This document shows, in pieces, positions 1 through 7,054 of a stretch of DNA of 18,332 bases; within the stretch, counting starts at the first letter, position 1; each line of letters begins with the position of its first letter. The position numbers and the translations under genes are program-made. The notes beneath the pieces are model-generated. The model was given only the letters and a program-made list of their open reading frames with translations, made no database searches and had not been told where the DNA came from. Where the stretch lies: assembly GCA_016283195.1 (NCBI GenBank), contig JAEEML010000002.1, forward strand, positions 1-18,332. Direction: 5' to 3'. The DNA is from Deltaproteobacteria bacterium. Lineage in GTDB: Bacteria > JAEEML01.

Positions 1-1617
1 GCGGCCGCCCTTAAGGCCGCCCTGGGCAGCGCCCCGCCAATTACCGCTACTGAGGCGGAGGCGCTGAAATTTGTTTATAACCGCGCCCCCGGCCCCGGCT
101 ATTTAAAGGGCATAAACCACGCGGCCTTGGTGAGCGGCACTATCAGCTCTTTTCAGGGACTTATCATCGGAAAGCTTTTGGCCATAGAGCCCCACGCCCT
201 CTATGTAGCGGCCAAAGACGGGGCCCAAAACAGCCAAGTTTATAAGCTTAAAGCCGGCGACGGCCTGGCTATCGGCTGCCCCGGGGGCGCGGTGAATTAT
301 GATGAATGGGCCCAGGGCGGCCGCCTCTATAATATGGAATCCTGCCGCTATAAAGGCATAGAGGCACTAAAGCTCACCATCGGCCCGGAGCGGCTTAATC
401 CGGCCAAATTCAAAACCGGGCTTATTGTTTATAAAAATTATGATAATGATTTGGCTAAAGAGCTGGAAAAAGCCCTAAAACGGCGGCCGCAGGTTTTTAG
501 CCCCTATACTCTATCCGCCGACCTCACTCTTATCGACCTTAAAGCCGGCTTAAACTGGCAACTATCAGGCGCTGACGGCCGGCCTTTGGCTGATTTTAGG
601 CAGGATCTCTCAGAGGCTATAGACCAAAATAGCGCCATCACTACAGAAATTCTGGCCAAATATCTGGGCCGCCTGGGCGAGACGCCCTTTCGGCTGGGCC
701 CGGTAACTCTTAGCCAAAACGGCCGGGAAGTCAGCGCGCTGCCGCTGGCTCTTCCCCCCAGCAGACTAAACAATTTGCGCCGGGAAGCGAGCGCCTATTT
801 TGCCCCCTTCTGCCGCCAAGTTCCCAAAAATCAGGCGGCCAAGGAGTTTTGGCCAAATATAGAGCTAATAGCGCCGAAGGCCAGGAGCCTCTCCGTACTG
901 CTCCGCACCGGCGAACAAGTGCAAGCTCTTTGGGCCGCGCCGGCAGTAAGTAAGCTAAACATTATTTATTTAGACCTACCGAGCCGGGAATTAGCCGATC
1001 TCCTGCCGCTATTAAAGGCGGCCGGCCGCCCCTTTGGGCTGGCACTGCCCTATATTGAGCTGCCAGGCGATCCTCTTTTTGAGAAAATCCTCGCCTATCA
1101 GCCTGAGGCTCTTTTGGTGCGTACTTTAGGCGAGCTTAAAAAGCTCAAAGATTACCCGGGCCTCCTAGTTGGTGACAGCTCACTGAATGCCAGTAGCTGC
1201 CCGGCAGCGGCGCATCTGTTGGCGGCCGGCCTCAGCCGCGATACACCAGGCTGGGAGCTTTTAGACTCCGGCGCGGCCCTCCCGGGCGAGAGGAGCTCCC
1301 GGCTCGAGCAGCTTATTTATACACACCGCCCGCTAATGGTCACCCGCCACTGCCTACTGGCCGCCGGGAGCGGCCGCGAGAATTGCCAAACTTGCCAAAA
1401 TCATGGGCAAAACCGGGCATTTCTCAAGCTGTGGCCGGCGGATAAAAAGCCGCCCATGCTCTTACGCACAATTTGCGGGCAATATAGTGTTCTCTATAGC
1501 CAAAAAGCGGAAACTTTTGCCCCTATGGCTTCCGGCCCCGGTTTTTACCGCCTGGAGTTTTTGCAGGAAAACGAGGCGGAATTACTGCAAGTTATAGACA
1601 ATTATCTAAAATTGTAG
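1..1617 (+). CDS. U32 peptidase-family protein (RlhA/DUF3656-like), 5'-truncated by window edge
   Basis: The reading frame is open from base 1 without a stop, so this is the C-terminal 538 residues of a longer protein; the first internal GTG (127) is not the real start. The visible part resembles the region after the catalytic domain of long U32 proteins. It begins with a YNR..GPGYLKG stretch, then a small beta-barrel-like segment (VSG...FQG..IGK...GDGLAI), then the DUF3656-type block with RLGETPF and PPSRLNNLRREA. A second, degenerate U32-like barrel follows (GLALPYIELPG, LVGDSSLNAS, PLMVTRHC). E. coli RlhA of this family takes part in 23S rRNA C2501 hydroxylation, but many long members are uncharacterised and RNA modification is only an inference here. 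The C-terminus has an HC-x9-C-x2-C cluster plus a later Cys. The U32 signature itself would lie upstream, outside the window. Confidence 0.85.
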   Translation, partial: AAALKAALGSAPPITATEAEALKFVYNRAPGPGYLKGINHAALVSGTISSFQGLIIGKLLAIEPHALYVAAKDGAQNSQVYKLKAGDGLAIGCPGGAVNYDEWAQGGRLYNMESCRYKGIEALKLTIGPERLNPAKFKTGLIVYKNYDNDLAKELEKALKRRPQVFSPYTLSADLTLIDLKAGLNWQLSGADGRPLADFRQDLSEAIDQNSAITTEILAKYLGRLGETPFRLGPVTLSQNGREVSALPLALPPSRLNNLRREASAYFAPFCRQVPKNQAAKEFWPNIELIAPKARSLSVLLRTGEQVQALWAAPAVSKLNIIYLDLPSRELADLLPLLKAAGRPFGLALPYIELPGDPLFEKILAYQPEALLVRTLGELKKLKDYPGLLVGDSSLNASSCPAAAHLLAAGLSRDTPGWELLDSGAALPGERSSRLEQLIYTHRPLMVTRHCLLAAGSGRENCQTCQNHGQNRAFLKLWPADKKPPMLLRTICGQYSVLYSQKAETFAPMASGPGFYRLEFLQENEAELLQVIDNYLKL

Positions 1618-1637
1618 AAACGTAAAATCTTACGTTT
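1618..1637. repeat. Inverted repeat immediately after the U32 stop codon
   Basis: AAACGTAA (1618-1625), a 4-nt AATC loop, and TTACGTTT (1630-1637) form a perfect 8-bp stem that begins on the base after the TAG stop. There is no T-tract on either side, so it is not a standard intrinsic terminator. It may mark the 3' end of the U32 transcript. Its core matches the palindrome at 1690-1707, which suggests the two are related elements. Confidence 0.7.
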
Positions 1638-1642
1638 CATAA

Positions 1643-1691
1643 ATCCGTAGAGGGGCTATACATCCGTAGAGGTAATGGAAATCCGTAAAGG
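1643..1691 (+). repeat. Three direct repeats ATCCGTARAGG with 19-bp period
   Basis: Copies of ATCCGTAGAGG start at 1643 and 1662, and ATCCGTAAAGG starts at 1681. The spacing is exactly 19 bp both times, with unrelated 8-nt spacers. The array lies between two related inverted repeats in the gap between convergent genes. A regular period near two helical turns is typical of protein-binding iterons, but no binding partner is visible. The copies are too short and the spacers too small for a CRISPR array. Confidence 0.75.
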
Positions 1692-1707
1692 CGTAAAATT
1701 TTACGCC
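1690..1707. repeat. 18-bp perfect palindrome between convergent genes
   Basis: GGCGTAAAATTTTACGCC reads the same on both strands. It can fold as a 7-bp stem with an AATT loop. It ends 8 bp from the stop codon of the TerB-like gene and partly overlaps the third ATCCGTARAGG repeat. It may serve as a bidirectional transcript end or as a protein-binding site. It lacks a following T-tract, so the terminator role is uncertain. Confidence 0.7.
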
Positions 1708-1715
1708 CCACATAT

Positions 1716-2144
1716 TTATGAGCGCAGGTATTTATCTATTTCGGCCAGAGCTTCGATATTCTTTACATGGGACAGGGAATCCATAAAGGCATCAACCATA
1801 TAATCACGGATTTTCTCCGCATCTTTCACATCCAAATCGGCTGCTAATTTGGCTATCAGATCTTTTTCGGCTGCGCTGATTTTTCTGTCGGCCAAAACCA
1901 CCATCCAGCAGCCTTCCAAAAGCATAATGCGCTCATCGGCACCTAAAACGGCTTTAGCACCGGCCACATCAAAATCTTTAGCTGCTAGGCTGGCAAAATT
2001 CTCTTTGGTATCGATGGCAGTTAAAAAATCGGTAATCAGCGCTTTCTCCCGCTCGTCAACACCATCGCATGAGGCAACTTTTACCATGGCATGGGCAATA
2101 ACAACTGCCTGCTCGTCATTAATCTCTTTCTCGGTAAGTAACAT
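1716..2144 (-). CDS. TerB-like domain protein
   Basis: This 142-residue soluble, all-helical acidic protein has the features of the TerB/DUF533 fold. Two pseudo-symmetric halves each carry an acidic loop followed by a conserved Glu: CDGVDEREKALI (about residues 26-37) and ADRKISAAEKDLI (about 86-98). In TerB these acidic loops bind divalent metal. Stand-alone members are widespread and mostly without a defined role; tellurite resistance should not be assumed because no other ter genes are nearby. The start is set by GGAGG 7 nt upstream of ATG. No signal peptide or membrane segment is present, so it is probably cytoplasmic. It lies downstream of the thiol lipoprotein on the same strand, separated by a strong hairpin. 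Confidence 0.75.
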   Translation of the reverse strand: MLLTEKEINDEQAVVIAHAMVKVASCDGVDEREKALITDFLTAIDTKENFASLAAKDFDVAGAKAVLGADERIMLLEGCWMVVLADRKISAAEKDLIAKLAADLDVKDAEKIRDYMVDAFMDSLSHVKNIEALAEIDKYLRS

Positions 2145-2190
2145 TCTAATCCTCCAAGGTAGAACAAATTCCGGTGCCTACCATACAACA

Positions 2191-2226
2191 CGAGCCGCAT
2201 ATTGGGAAGTCCCAATATGCGGCTCG
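2191..2226 (-). terminator. Perfect 16-bp hairpin between thiol lipoprotein and TerB-like gene
   Basis: CGAGCCGCATATTGGG (2191-2206) pairs without mismatch to 2211-2226 across a 4-nt loop. It lies 38 bp past the stop of the minus-strand lipoprotein gene. In the minus direction it is followed by TGTTGTATGG, a weak U-rich tail, while the clear T7 run (2229-2235) comes before the hairpin. Just upstream of that run is a small 5-bp stem (AGCTA/TAGCT). The pair could act as a weak intrinsic terminator followed by a stabilising 3' hairpin. Termination on the minus strand is the likeliest role, but RNA processing or stabilisation is also possible. Confidence 0.6.
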
Positions 2227-2264
2227 CGAAAAAAAGCTACCAGCTATAGCTATAAGCTATTGGC

Positions 2265-3875
2265 TCAGTTGCAGGAGCCTTGAACAGCCTGATTTTGAGA
2301 AAGCTGTTTGTCACAGCCGGCCACGCCTTCATTGTAGCGGCACCAGTTGTTCTTAATATCTTCAGCGGAGATGCCGCTGAATTTATGCTTGTTGTTGGCA
2401 ATCCAAGTGGGGCTGGCGCCGATTTCAAGTTGTTTGGCCAATTTGATGTTTTCGCTGTGAAGTTTGCAGCCCTCTTCGGCAATACATTTTTCCATAACCT
2501 TCACATCGATACCATCTACAGCACATTTTTGCCAATCGCTGCTACGGATATCTTTGTTGCGGCAAATGATGTAATCCATGTATTTGTTGTTCTTGGCATA
2601 GTGTTTCATAGCGCAGAGTTCGCGGATGTTTTCATCAACTTCGCCTTGGCCATGGAGAGCATTGAATTTGCAATCGCCAACTTCATCAGCAATGTAATTG
2701 ATATGGAAATCAATCTTGTCGGCGGGGATGGTATCGAGAACCTCTTTCACCGAGTTAAGAGCACGCACGCCATAGGGGCATTGTGACATAACGAATACTT
2801 CGAGTTTGCCTTTTACTTCCTGGCGGCAGATGAGAGTATTGACACAGGTATCATCGGCGCAGTCAACTTTGCCGTTACCGGTATCGTCGATGCCGTTGTC
2901 ACAAATTTCAGCTGTCGGGTCAAAGTTGCCCATTTCCAAGATGCTGTTATCGCCAACTTTTTTAGCTCTCATGATGAAGCGGCGCATCTCGTCAACTTTA
3001 TTCACATTGGCATCAAAAATCATAACAGGCAGATATTTGAGGCCGTTATCGGCAAAGATTTTTTTGCCTTCTTCGGTACCGTAATCAACGGCTTTCACTT
3101 TGAGGCCGGGCATCATGCCTTGGAAGTGGTTTTGCATACGAGCAACGCGCATACCGCAATCTTTGCAGCGGCTATCGGAAACAACAGTCATGTTAACTTC
3201 CGGCGGCGGGGGCAGAGCGGCACAGACATCCGGTACCTTGCCATTTTTGTCAAAAGCACCGCAGATAGCGCGCAGGAAAGCATCTTCGCTACGGCCGCCG
3301 TTGTAATCTTTACCACCGATTTTCATAGTGGGAGAACCTTGGGCACCGACTCTTTGCGCTTTGTCAAAAGAAGCAGCGAGAAGGGTTTTGCCTTCTTCAC
3401 CTTCAAAGCAGGCCTTAACTTTAGCCAAATCAACACCGGCTTTGGAAGCGCAGCTTTCCCAGTTGCCGGGGATAGCGCGGATATTTTCGTTCATACAGTT
3501 AACCATATCCATGTATTTGGCCGGAGAGTGTTTGGCGGCACAGAGCTGTACTTTGTCGCCCTGCACTTCGCTATCGCCGTGCATTGAGCTTAAGTTGCCG
3601 CCATTATTGGAGCCAATATAATCAATGCTGAAATCAACATTGTTGCCCAGTTTTTTGAGTACCGGGTAAATGCCGTCTTCCACCTGTTTACCAAAGGGGC
3701 ATTGCGACATAACGAAAAATTCCACTTTCACAGCACCGGGAGCCGGCTTAGCCGCATCGGCAGCAGATTTGGCATCAGCTTTGCCGCTATTGTTGCTTGC
3801 CGGAGGACAACCCATAGTTAATAAACCAGTGGCTAAAAAGCCGGTTGTCACTAGACTCTTTACGATCTTGTTCAT
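2265..3875 (-). CDS. Lipoprotein with three thioredoxin-like modules, two of them GILT/DsbA-like
   Basis: This 536-residue protein has a lipoprotein signal (LTMG|C, Cys23) and an Ala/Lys-rich linker. Module 1 (about residues 48-205) carries MSQCPFG (Cys59), a MHG..E...LC...H segment, several paired Cys, and a cis-Pro site GSPT near 180. Module 2 (about 227-300) carries CKDC (237-240) and LPV near 283. A CDNGID...VDCADDTC stretch (325-344) follows. Module 3 (about 356-515) repeats module 1 with MSQCPYG (Cys366) and ASPT near 488. The CP[FY]G plus HG...C pattern resembles GILT-type thiol reductases and DsbA/DsbG-like folds, so a thiol-disulfide role at the outer membrane or periplasm is likely. 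CP[FY]G has only one Cys, so redox partners may be the other conserved Cys. The start is supported by AAGGAG upstream of ATG. No Dsb partner lies nearby. Confidence 0.8.
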   Translation of the reverse strand: MNKIVKSLVTTGFLATGLLTMGCPPASNNSGKADAKSAADAAKPAPGAVKVEFFVMSQCPFGKQVEDGIYPVLKKLGNNVDFSIDYIGSNNGGNLSSMHGDSEVQGDKVQLCAAKHSPAKYMDMVNCMNENIRAIPGNWESCASKAGVDLAKVKACFEGEEGKTLLAASFDKAQRVGAQGSPTMKIGGKDYNGGRSEDAFLRAICGAFDKNGKVPDVCAALPPPPEVNMTVVSDSRCKDCGMRVARMQNHFQGMMPGLKVKAVDYGTEEGKKIFADNGLKYLPVMIFDANVNKVDEMRRFIMRAKKVGDNSILEMGNFDPTAEICDNGIDDTGNGKVDCADDTCVNTLICRQEVKGKLEVFVMSQCPYGVRALNSVKEVLDTIPADKIDFHINYIADEVGDCKFNALHGQGEVDENIRELCAMKHYAKNNKYMDYIICRNKDIRSSDWQKCAVDGIDVKVMEKCIAEEGCKLHSENIKLAKQLEIGASPTWIANNKHKFSGISAEDIKNNWCRYNEGVAGCDKQLSQNQAVQGSCN

Positions 3876-3902
3876 TCTTTTCTCCTTTTTACAATTCCGC
3901 CG

Positions 3903-3917
3903 CTCACCTTATGTGAG
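3903..3917. promoter_or_regulatory. Small inverted repeat in the leader of the thiol lipoprotein gene
   Basis: CTCAC (3903-3907), a 5-nt spacer and GTGAG (3913-3917) form a perfect short inverted repeat 28 bp upstream of the lipoprotein ATG, in the 173-bp gap between divergent genes. It could be an operator or a leader hairpin. No convincing -10/-35 pair was identified on either strand in this gap, although both divergent promoters should lie within it. Confidence 0.35.
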
Positions 3918-4033
3918 ACAAACCAATCGGCAAAATCAACCCGCAAACTAGACAATTTATTCCTCCTTGGCAATGACTTTTTTCACTTTTTTATTTTATG
4001 GCAATAGCCTACCCTATTCCAGCTAACCATTGC

Positions 4034-4041
4034 AGGAAAGG
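4034..4041 (+). promoter_or_regulatory. Ribosome binding site that fixes the start of the FliK-domain gene
   Basis: AGGAAAGG lies 7 nt upstream of the ATG at 4049. The longer in-frame ATG at 3998 has no purine-rich sequence in front of it, so the 4049 start is preferred. Confidence 0.6.
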
Positions 4042-4048
4042 TCAAAAA

Positions 4049-4630
4049 ATGTTATTGCCCACTCGCCGGGCTTTGGGAGGTCTTGTGTCCGATAATATTT
4101 ATACCATATTTCCCGATGATTTAGCTGATGAAAGCCACTTGTCTTTAACCGAGGCGGCTCTTTTACACGAAAGTAAGCGCCAAAGTTATGTTAAAAAAGA
4201 AAAGCGCGATTATTCGGCAGCTTATGCCATGATTGGCCAAAAACCGGCAGAGCGGCATGAAGAGCCGAAAGAGGCCGAAAAAGCCGCTTCTTTAGCTGCA
4301 AGTATTCTGCCGGCAGAGCGCTCAAAGGCCGCTTTTATTAGCCGCGGGCTCAGCAAAAAAGCACCAAATACTCTGGACACTTCCGGAATAAAACAATTTT
4401 TGGCCGGTGAAGATCCTGATGGCGGCCATCTTTTTGAACTGAGTTTTGCCGAAAACCTCCTAGGCGGTTTAAGGTGCTCTTTAAGCAGCTCAGCCGGCCG
4501 GGTAAAAGCCGTTTTTTATGCCAGCTCTCATGAAGCAGCACGCCGGCTGGAAGAAAATCTGCCTCTTCTCCGCGAAAAACTTTTAAGCCGTGGCCTCCAT
4601 GTGGACGAACTGGCAGTAAAAGTAGAATAA
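4049..4630 (+). CDS. FliK/SctP-type C-terminal (Flg_hook-like) domain protein
   Basis: With the RBS-supported start this is a 193-residue soluble protein; a start at 3998 would give 210 residues. The N-terminal half is charged and low in complexity, with KKEKRDY and Glu/Lys/Ala-rich stretches, and is probably disordered. The C-terminal 70 residues (about 124-193) match the pattern of the hook-length control domain: LFELSF...LGGLRCSLS..AGRVKAVFYASS.EAARRLEENLPLLREKLLSRGLHVDELAV. FliK and SctP measure hook or needle length and switch export specificity, but they are usually longer and lie among flagellar or type III secretion genes, which are absent here. A lone domain of this size may act in another apparatus or be encoded apart from its main cluster. 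It starts a plus-strand group with the RND and ABC genes. No signal peptide is seen. Confidence 0.6.
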   Translation: MLLPTRRALGGLVSDNIYTIFPDDLADESHLSLTEAALLHESKRQSYVKKEKRDYSAAYAMIGQKPAERHEEPKEAEKAASLAASILPAERSKAAFISRGLSKKAPNTLDTSGIKQFLAGEDPDGGHLFELSFAENLLGGLRCSLSSSAGRVKAVFYASSHEAARRLEENLPLLREKLLSRGLHVDELAVKVE

Positions 4631-4654
4631 CTTATAATCAAAGGATTTATATAT

Positions 4655-7054
4655 ATGTGGCAAAATGCTATCGGAAAACTGGCCCAAAGTTTGGTAACGC
4701 ATCCTAAACGTTATGTAACAGCTATTTTGCTGCTAGCGGCCGCCGCCGGCCTTATTTGCCTTAATTTGCACTTTGATTCCAGCTACGAAGCGCTGCTCCC
4801 GGAAAATAGCCCCAAACTAAAAGCCACCGACCAAGTGCGCGAGCTCACAGGCGGTTTTCGCCAGTTGGTTTTGGCTGTGGAAGGCAGCAGTTTAGAGCGC
4901 CTGGCTCTCGCCGAAAAGCTGGCTTTAGCCTGCGAAGATTTGCCTGAAATAAACCGCGTCGAGCTAAAGCAACCGGTTGATTTTTTTACCGAAAAGGCGC
5001 TCTGGTTTTTACCGGAAGATGAGCTTAAAAATCTAAACGAAACCATAAGCGAAGCCATAGAGGCCAGTTTGGCAGCGCGCGATCCTTTAAATCTCGGCCT
5101 GATGGATGAGGAAGAGGCAAAAGAGGAAGAAGAGGAAGCCTGGCAAGCGGTAAATCAATTAGTGGCTAAGCTGAAAAATAAAATTCCCCAAAAAAATCCC
5201 TATCTGGAAAGCAGTGACGGCCGCTATCTTTTTTTGGTAGCCGTGCCATCAATTAAATTTAGCGATATGCAGGCGGCTATTGATCTTTTAAATAAAATTG
5301 AAAAGATTATCGCCTCGCTGGAGCCGCAGAAACAGGGCATCAGCGTCTCTATGGCCGGCAATCTGAAAATTGTGGAAGAGCAGCATGAAACCATGACCAT
5401 CGACCTCACGGTGGCCGCTGTTTTGGCTCTTTTACTCTCGGTGCTTTTGGTCGCTATTTTTACCAAAAAAATAAGAGCGCCGTTTTTAATCGCCTTAGCC
5501 CTTTTAACCGGCATTGCTCTAACCATGGCTCTAACAACATTAACTATTGGTAATTTAAATATTATCACCGGTTTTTTAATTTCAGTGATTGTGGGGCTGG
5601 GCATCGATTTTGGCATCCATATATATATACGTTACAAGCAGGAGCTGAAAGCTGCCCCAAGTAGCCCGGAGGCCGCTATGGAAAAGACGGTTAAAGGCAC
5701 TTTTACCCCGGCCCTCATTGCTGCTCTCACCACCATGGGCACATTTTTTTCCTTTTATTTTGCCGAGTTTCGCGGTTTTTCGGAATTTGGTTTAATTGCC
5801 ACTATTGGTGTGGCTTTTACCTTTATCTCCTCCTTTTTGCTTTTGCCGCCCCTCCTCGTCTTGCTGGATAAAAAAGCACCGCTTCCCCCAAAAGCCCTGA
5901 AAACTAATAAGCCTTTACTCACCTTAAAGCGTTCTATAATAGTTATTGTCCTCCTGCTAGCCTTATCGGCTTTTGGCTGGGCTAATGCCACTAAAATTGA
6001 ATTTAGGAATGATTACAAAAACTTACGCGGCGTCTCTGCGGCCACGGCCTTTTTGGATTATGTAGATAATGAAATGGGCGGAAGCTTAAGCCCGGCCGTT
6101 TTACTCTTTGATTCGCTCACTGATACTCAAAAAGCGGCCGCCATTTTGCGCGAAGAAATAAAAAAAGAGACCGGCGGCGAAACCGCGCGCGTTTTAAAAC
6201 TTTTTGCCGCCAGCGATTTATTGCCGCTAAAAAGCGCCGCTAAAGAAAAAACCATGGAGAGCCTGCGCGATTTGCTCTTGGATGAGGCTCTTAACGAGGC
6301 GCTTAATGAGGAGAGTGAGCGCGGCAAAGAGCTCATGAGAGCGCGCCAAATGGTTAAAGCGGAGCCTTGGACCTTTAATGACCTGCCGCCGGAGCTAAGA
6401 GCCCGTTTTAGCACTAAAAACGGCCAAAAGTATCTTCTCTATCTCTGGCCGCACCACCGTTATGAAGCCGATTATGAAGCGGCCGCCTGGGAAGAATTAT
6501 TGGAAAAGCTTTCCGCCCAGCTAACAGCGGCCGGCCTCCCACATCTCATGGCCGATGAGACGCTTATTTTGGCCTGGGTTTATAAACTAATTCTGCACGA
6601 TAGCCCCAAAGTGCTGGCTATCGCCGCTCTCATCACTTTGCTCTTTTTACTCATCGACCTGCGCTCCTTTAAAAAAGCGGCTCTGGTGGCCACGCCGCTC
6701 ATTCTCGGCCTCGGCATCTTCTTTGCGCTGATGCGCCTTTTCAGCCTGGAGCTCAATATGTTTAATATTATTGTCTTGCCCAGCATGATTGGCATCGGCA
6801 TCGATAACGCCATTCATATATATCACCGCTATAAACTGGCCGGCCCGGGGCAGCTTGATTTTGTTTTGCGATCCACCGGCGTGGCCGCCTTTTTGGCCAC
6901 CTCCACCACCATAATCGGCTTTGGTTCCAGCATAGTCTCCCACATGCCAGGGCTACGCTCTTTGGGGATTTTAGCCATCATCGGCCTCTCGGCTATGTTT
7001 TTAAGCGCCGTGGTCTTTTTCCCGGCTCTCTTAAAATTATTGGAGCGCAAATGA
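4655..7054 (+). CDS. RND superfamily permease, HAE3/MMPL-type
   Basis: This 799-residue inner-membrane protein has the two-fold RND layout. TM1 is at about residues 20-38, followed by a periplasmic loop of about 210 residues, then a cluster of about five TM helices (about 250-410). TM7 (about 427-446), a second loop of about 200 residues, and another five-TM cluster (about 650-795) complete it. The TM4-type motifs GLGIDFGIHIYIRYK (about 316-330) and GIGIDNAIHIYHRYK (about 711-725) are typical of the HAE3/HpnN/MMPL branch, whose proton-relay Asp differs from AcrB. The first loop contains an acidic run, DEEEAKEEEEE, near 150-161. Known relatives move lipids, hopanoids or hydrophobic compounds out of the inner membrane. 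The substrate here is unknown. AAAGGA precedes the ATG. The stop overlaps the next gene's start as ATGA, implying translational coupling to the ABC exporter. Confidence 0.85.
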   Translation: MWQNAIGKLAQSLVTHPKRYVTAILLLAAAAGLICLNLHFDSSYEALLPENSPKLKATDQVRELTGGFRQLVLAVEGSSLERLALAEKLALACEDLPEINRVELKQPVDFFTEKALWFLPEDELKNLNETISEAIEASLAARDPLNLGLMDEEEAKEEEEEAWQAVNQLVAKLKNKIPQKNPYLESSDGRYLFLVAVPSIKFSDMQAAIDLLNKIEKIIASLEPQKQGISVSMAGNLKIVEEQHETMTIDLTVAAVLALLLSVLLVAIFTKKIRAPFLIALALLTGIALTMALTTLTIGNLNIITGFLISVIVGLGIDFGIHIYIRYKQELKAAPSSPEAAMEKTVKGTFTPALIAALTTMGTFFSFYFAEFRGFSEFGLIATIGVAFTFISSFLLLPPLLVLLDKKAPLPPKALKTNKPLLTLKRSIIVIVLLLALSAFGWANATKIEFRNDYKNLRGVSAATAFLDYVDNEMGGSLSPAVLLFDSLTDTQKAAAILREEIKKETGGETARVLKLFAASDLLPLKSAAKEKTMESLRDLLLDEALNEALNEESERGKELMRARQMVKAEPWTFNDLPPELRARFSTKNGQKYLLYLWPHHRYEADYEAAAWEELLEKLSAQLTAAGLPHLMADETLILAWVYKLILHDSPKVLAIAALITLLFLLIDLRSFKKAALVATPLILGLGIFFALMRLFSLELNMFNIIVLPSMIGIGIDNAIHIYHRYKLAGPGQLDFVLRSTGVAAFLATSTTIIGFGSSIVSHMPGLRSLGILAIIGLSAMFLSAVVFFPALLKLLERK

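Noticed and set aside
1643-1691. CRISPR-like array
   Set aside because: Repeats are 11 bp and spacers 8 nt, with only three copies and no cas genes.
1716-2144. Tellurite-resistance operon
   Set aside because: Only a stand-alone TerB-like domain is present, with no other ter genes around it.
2280-2786. Plus-strand open frame of 168 codons, with others at 3120-3587 and 3328-3621, opposite the thiol lipoprotein
   Set aside because: They are antisense shadows of a convincing minus-strand gene with an RBS, a lipobox and repeated domains; they have no RBS or recognisable domain.
3998-4048. Upstream ATG start for the FliK-domain protein
   Set aside because: No Shine-Dalgarno sequence precedes it, while AGGAAAGG precedes the ATG at 4049.
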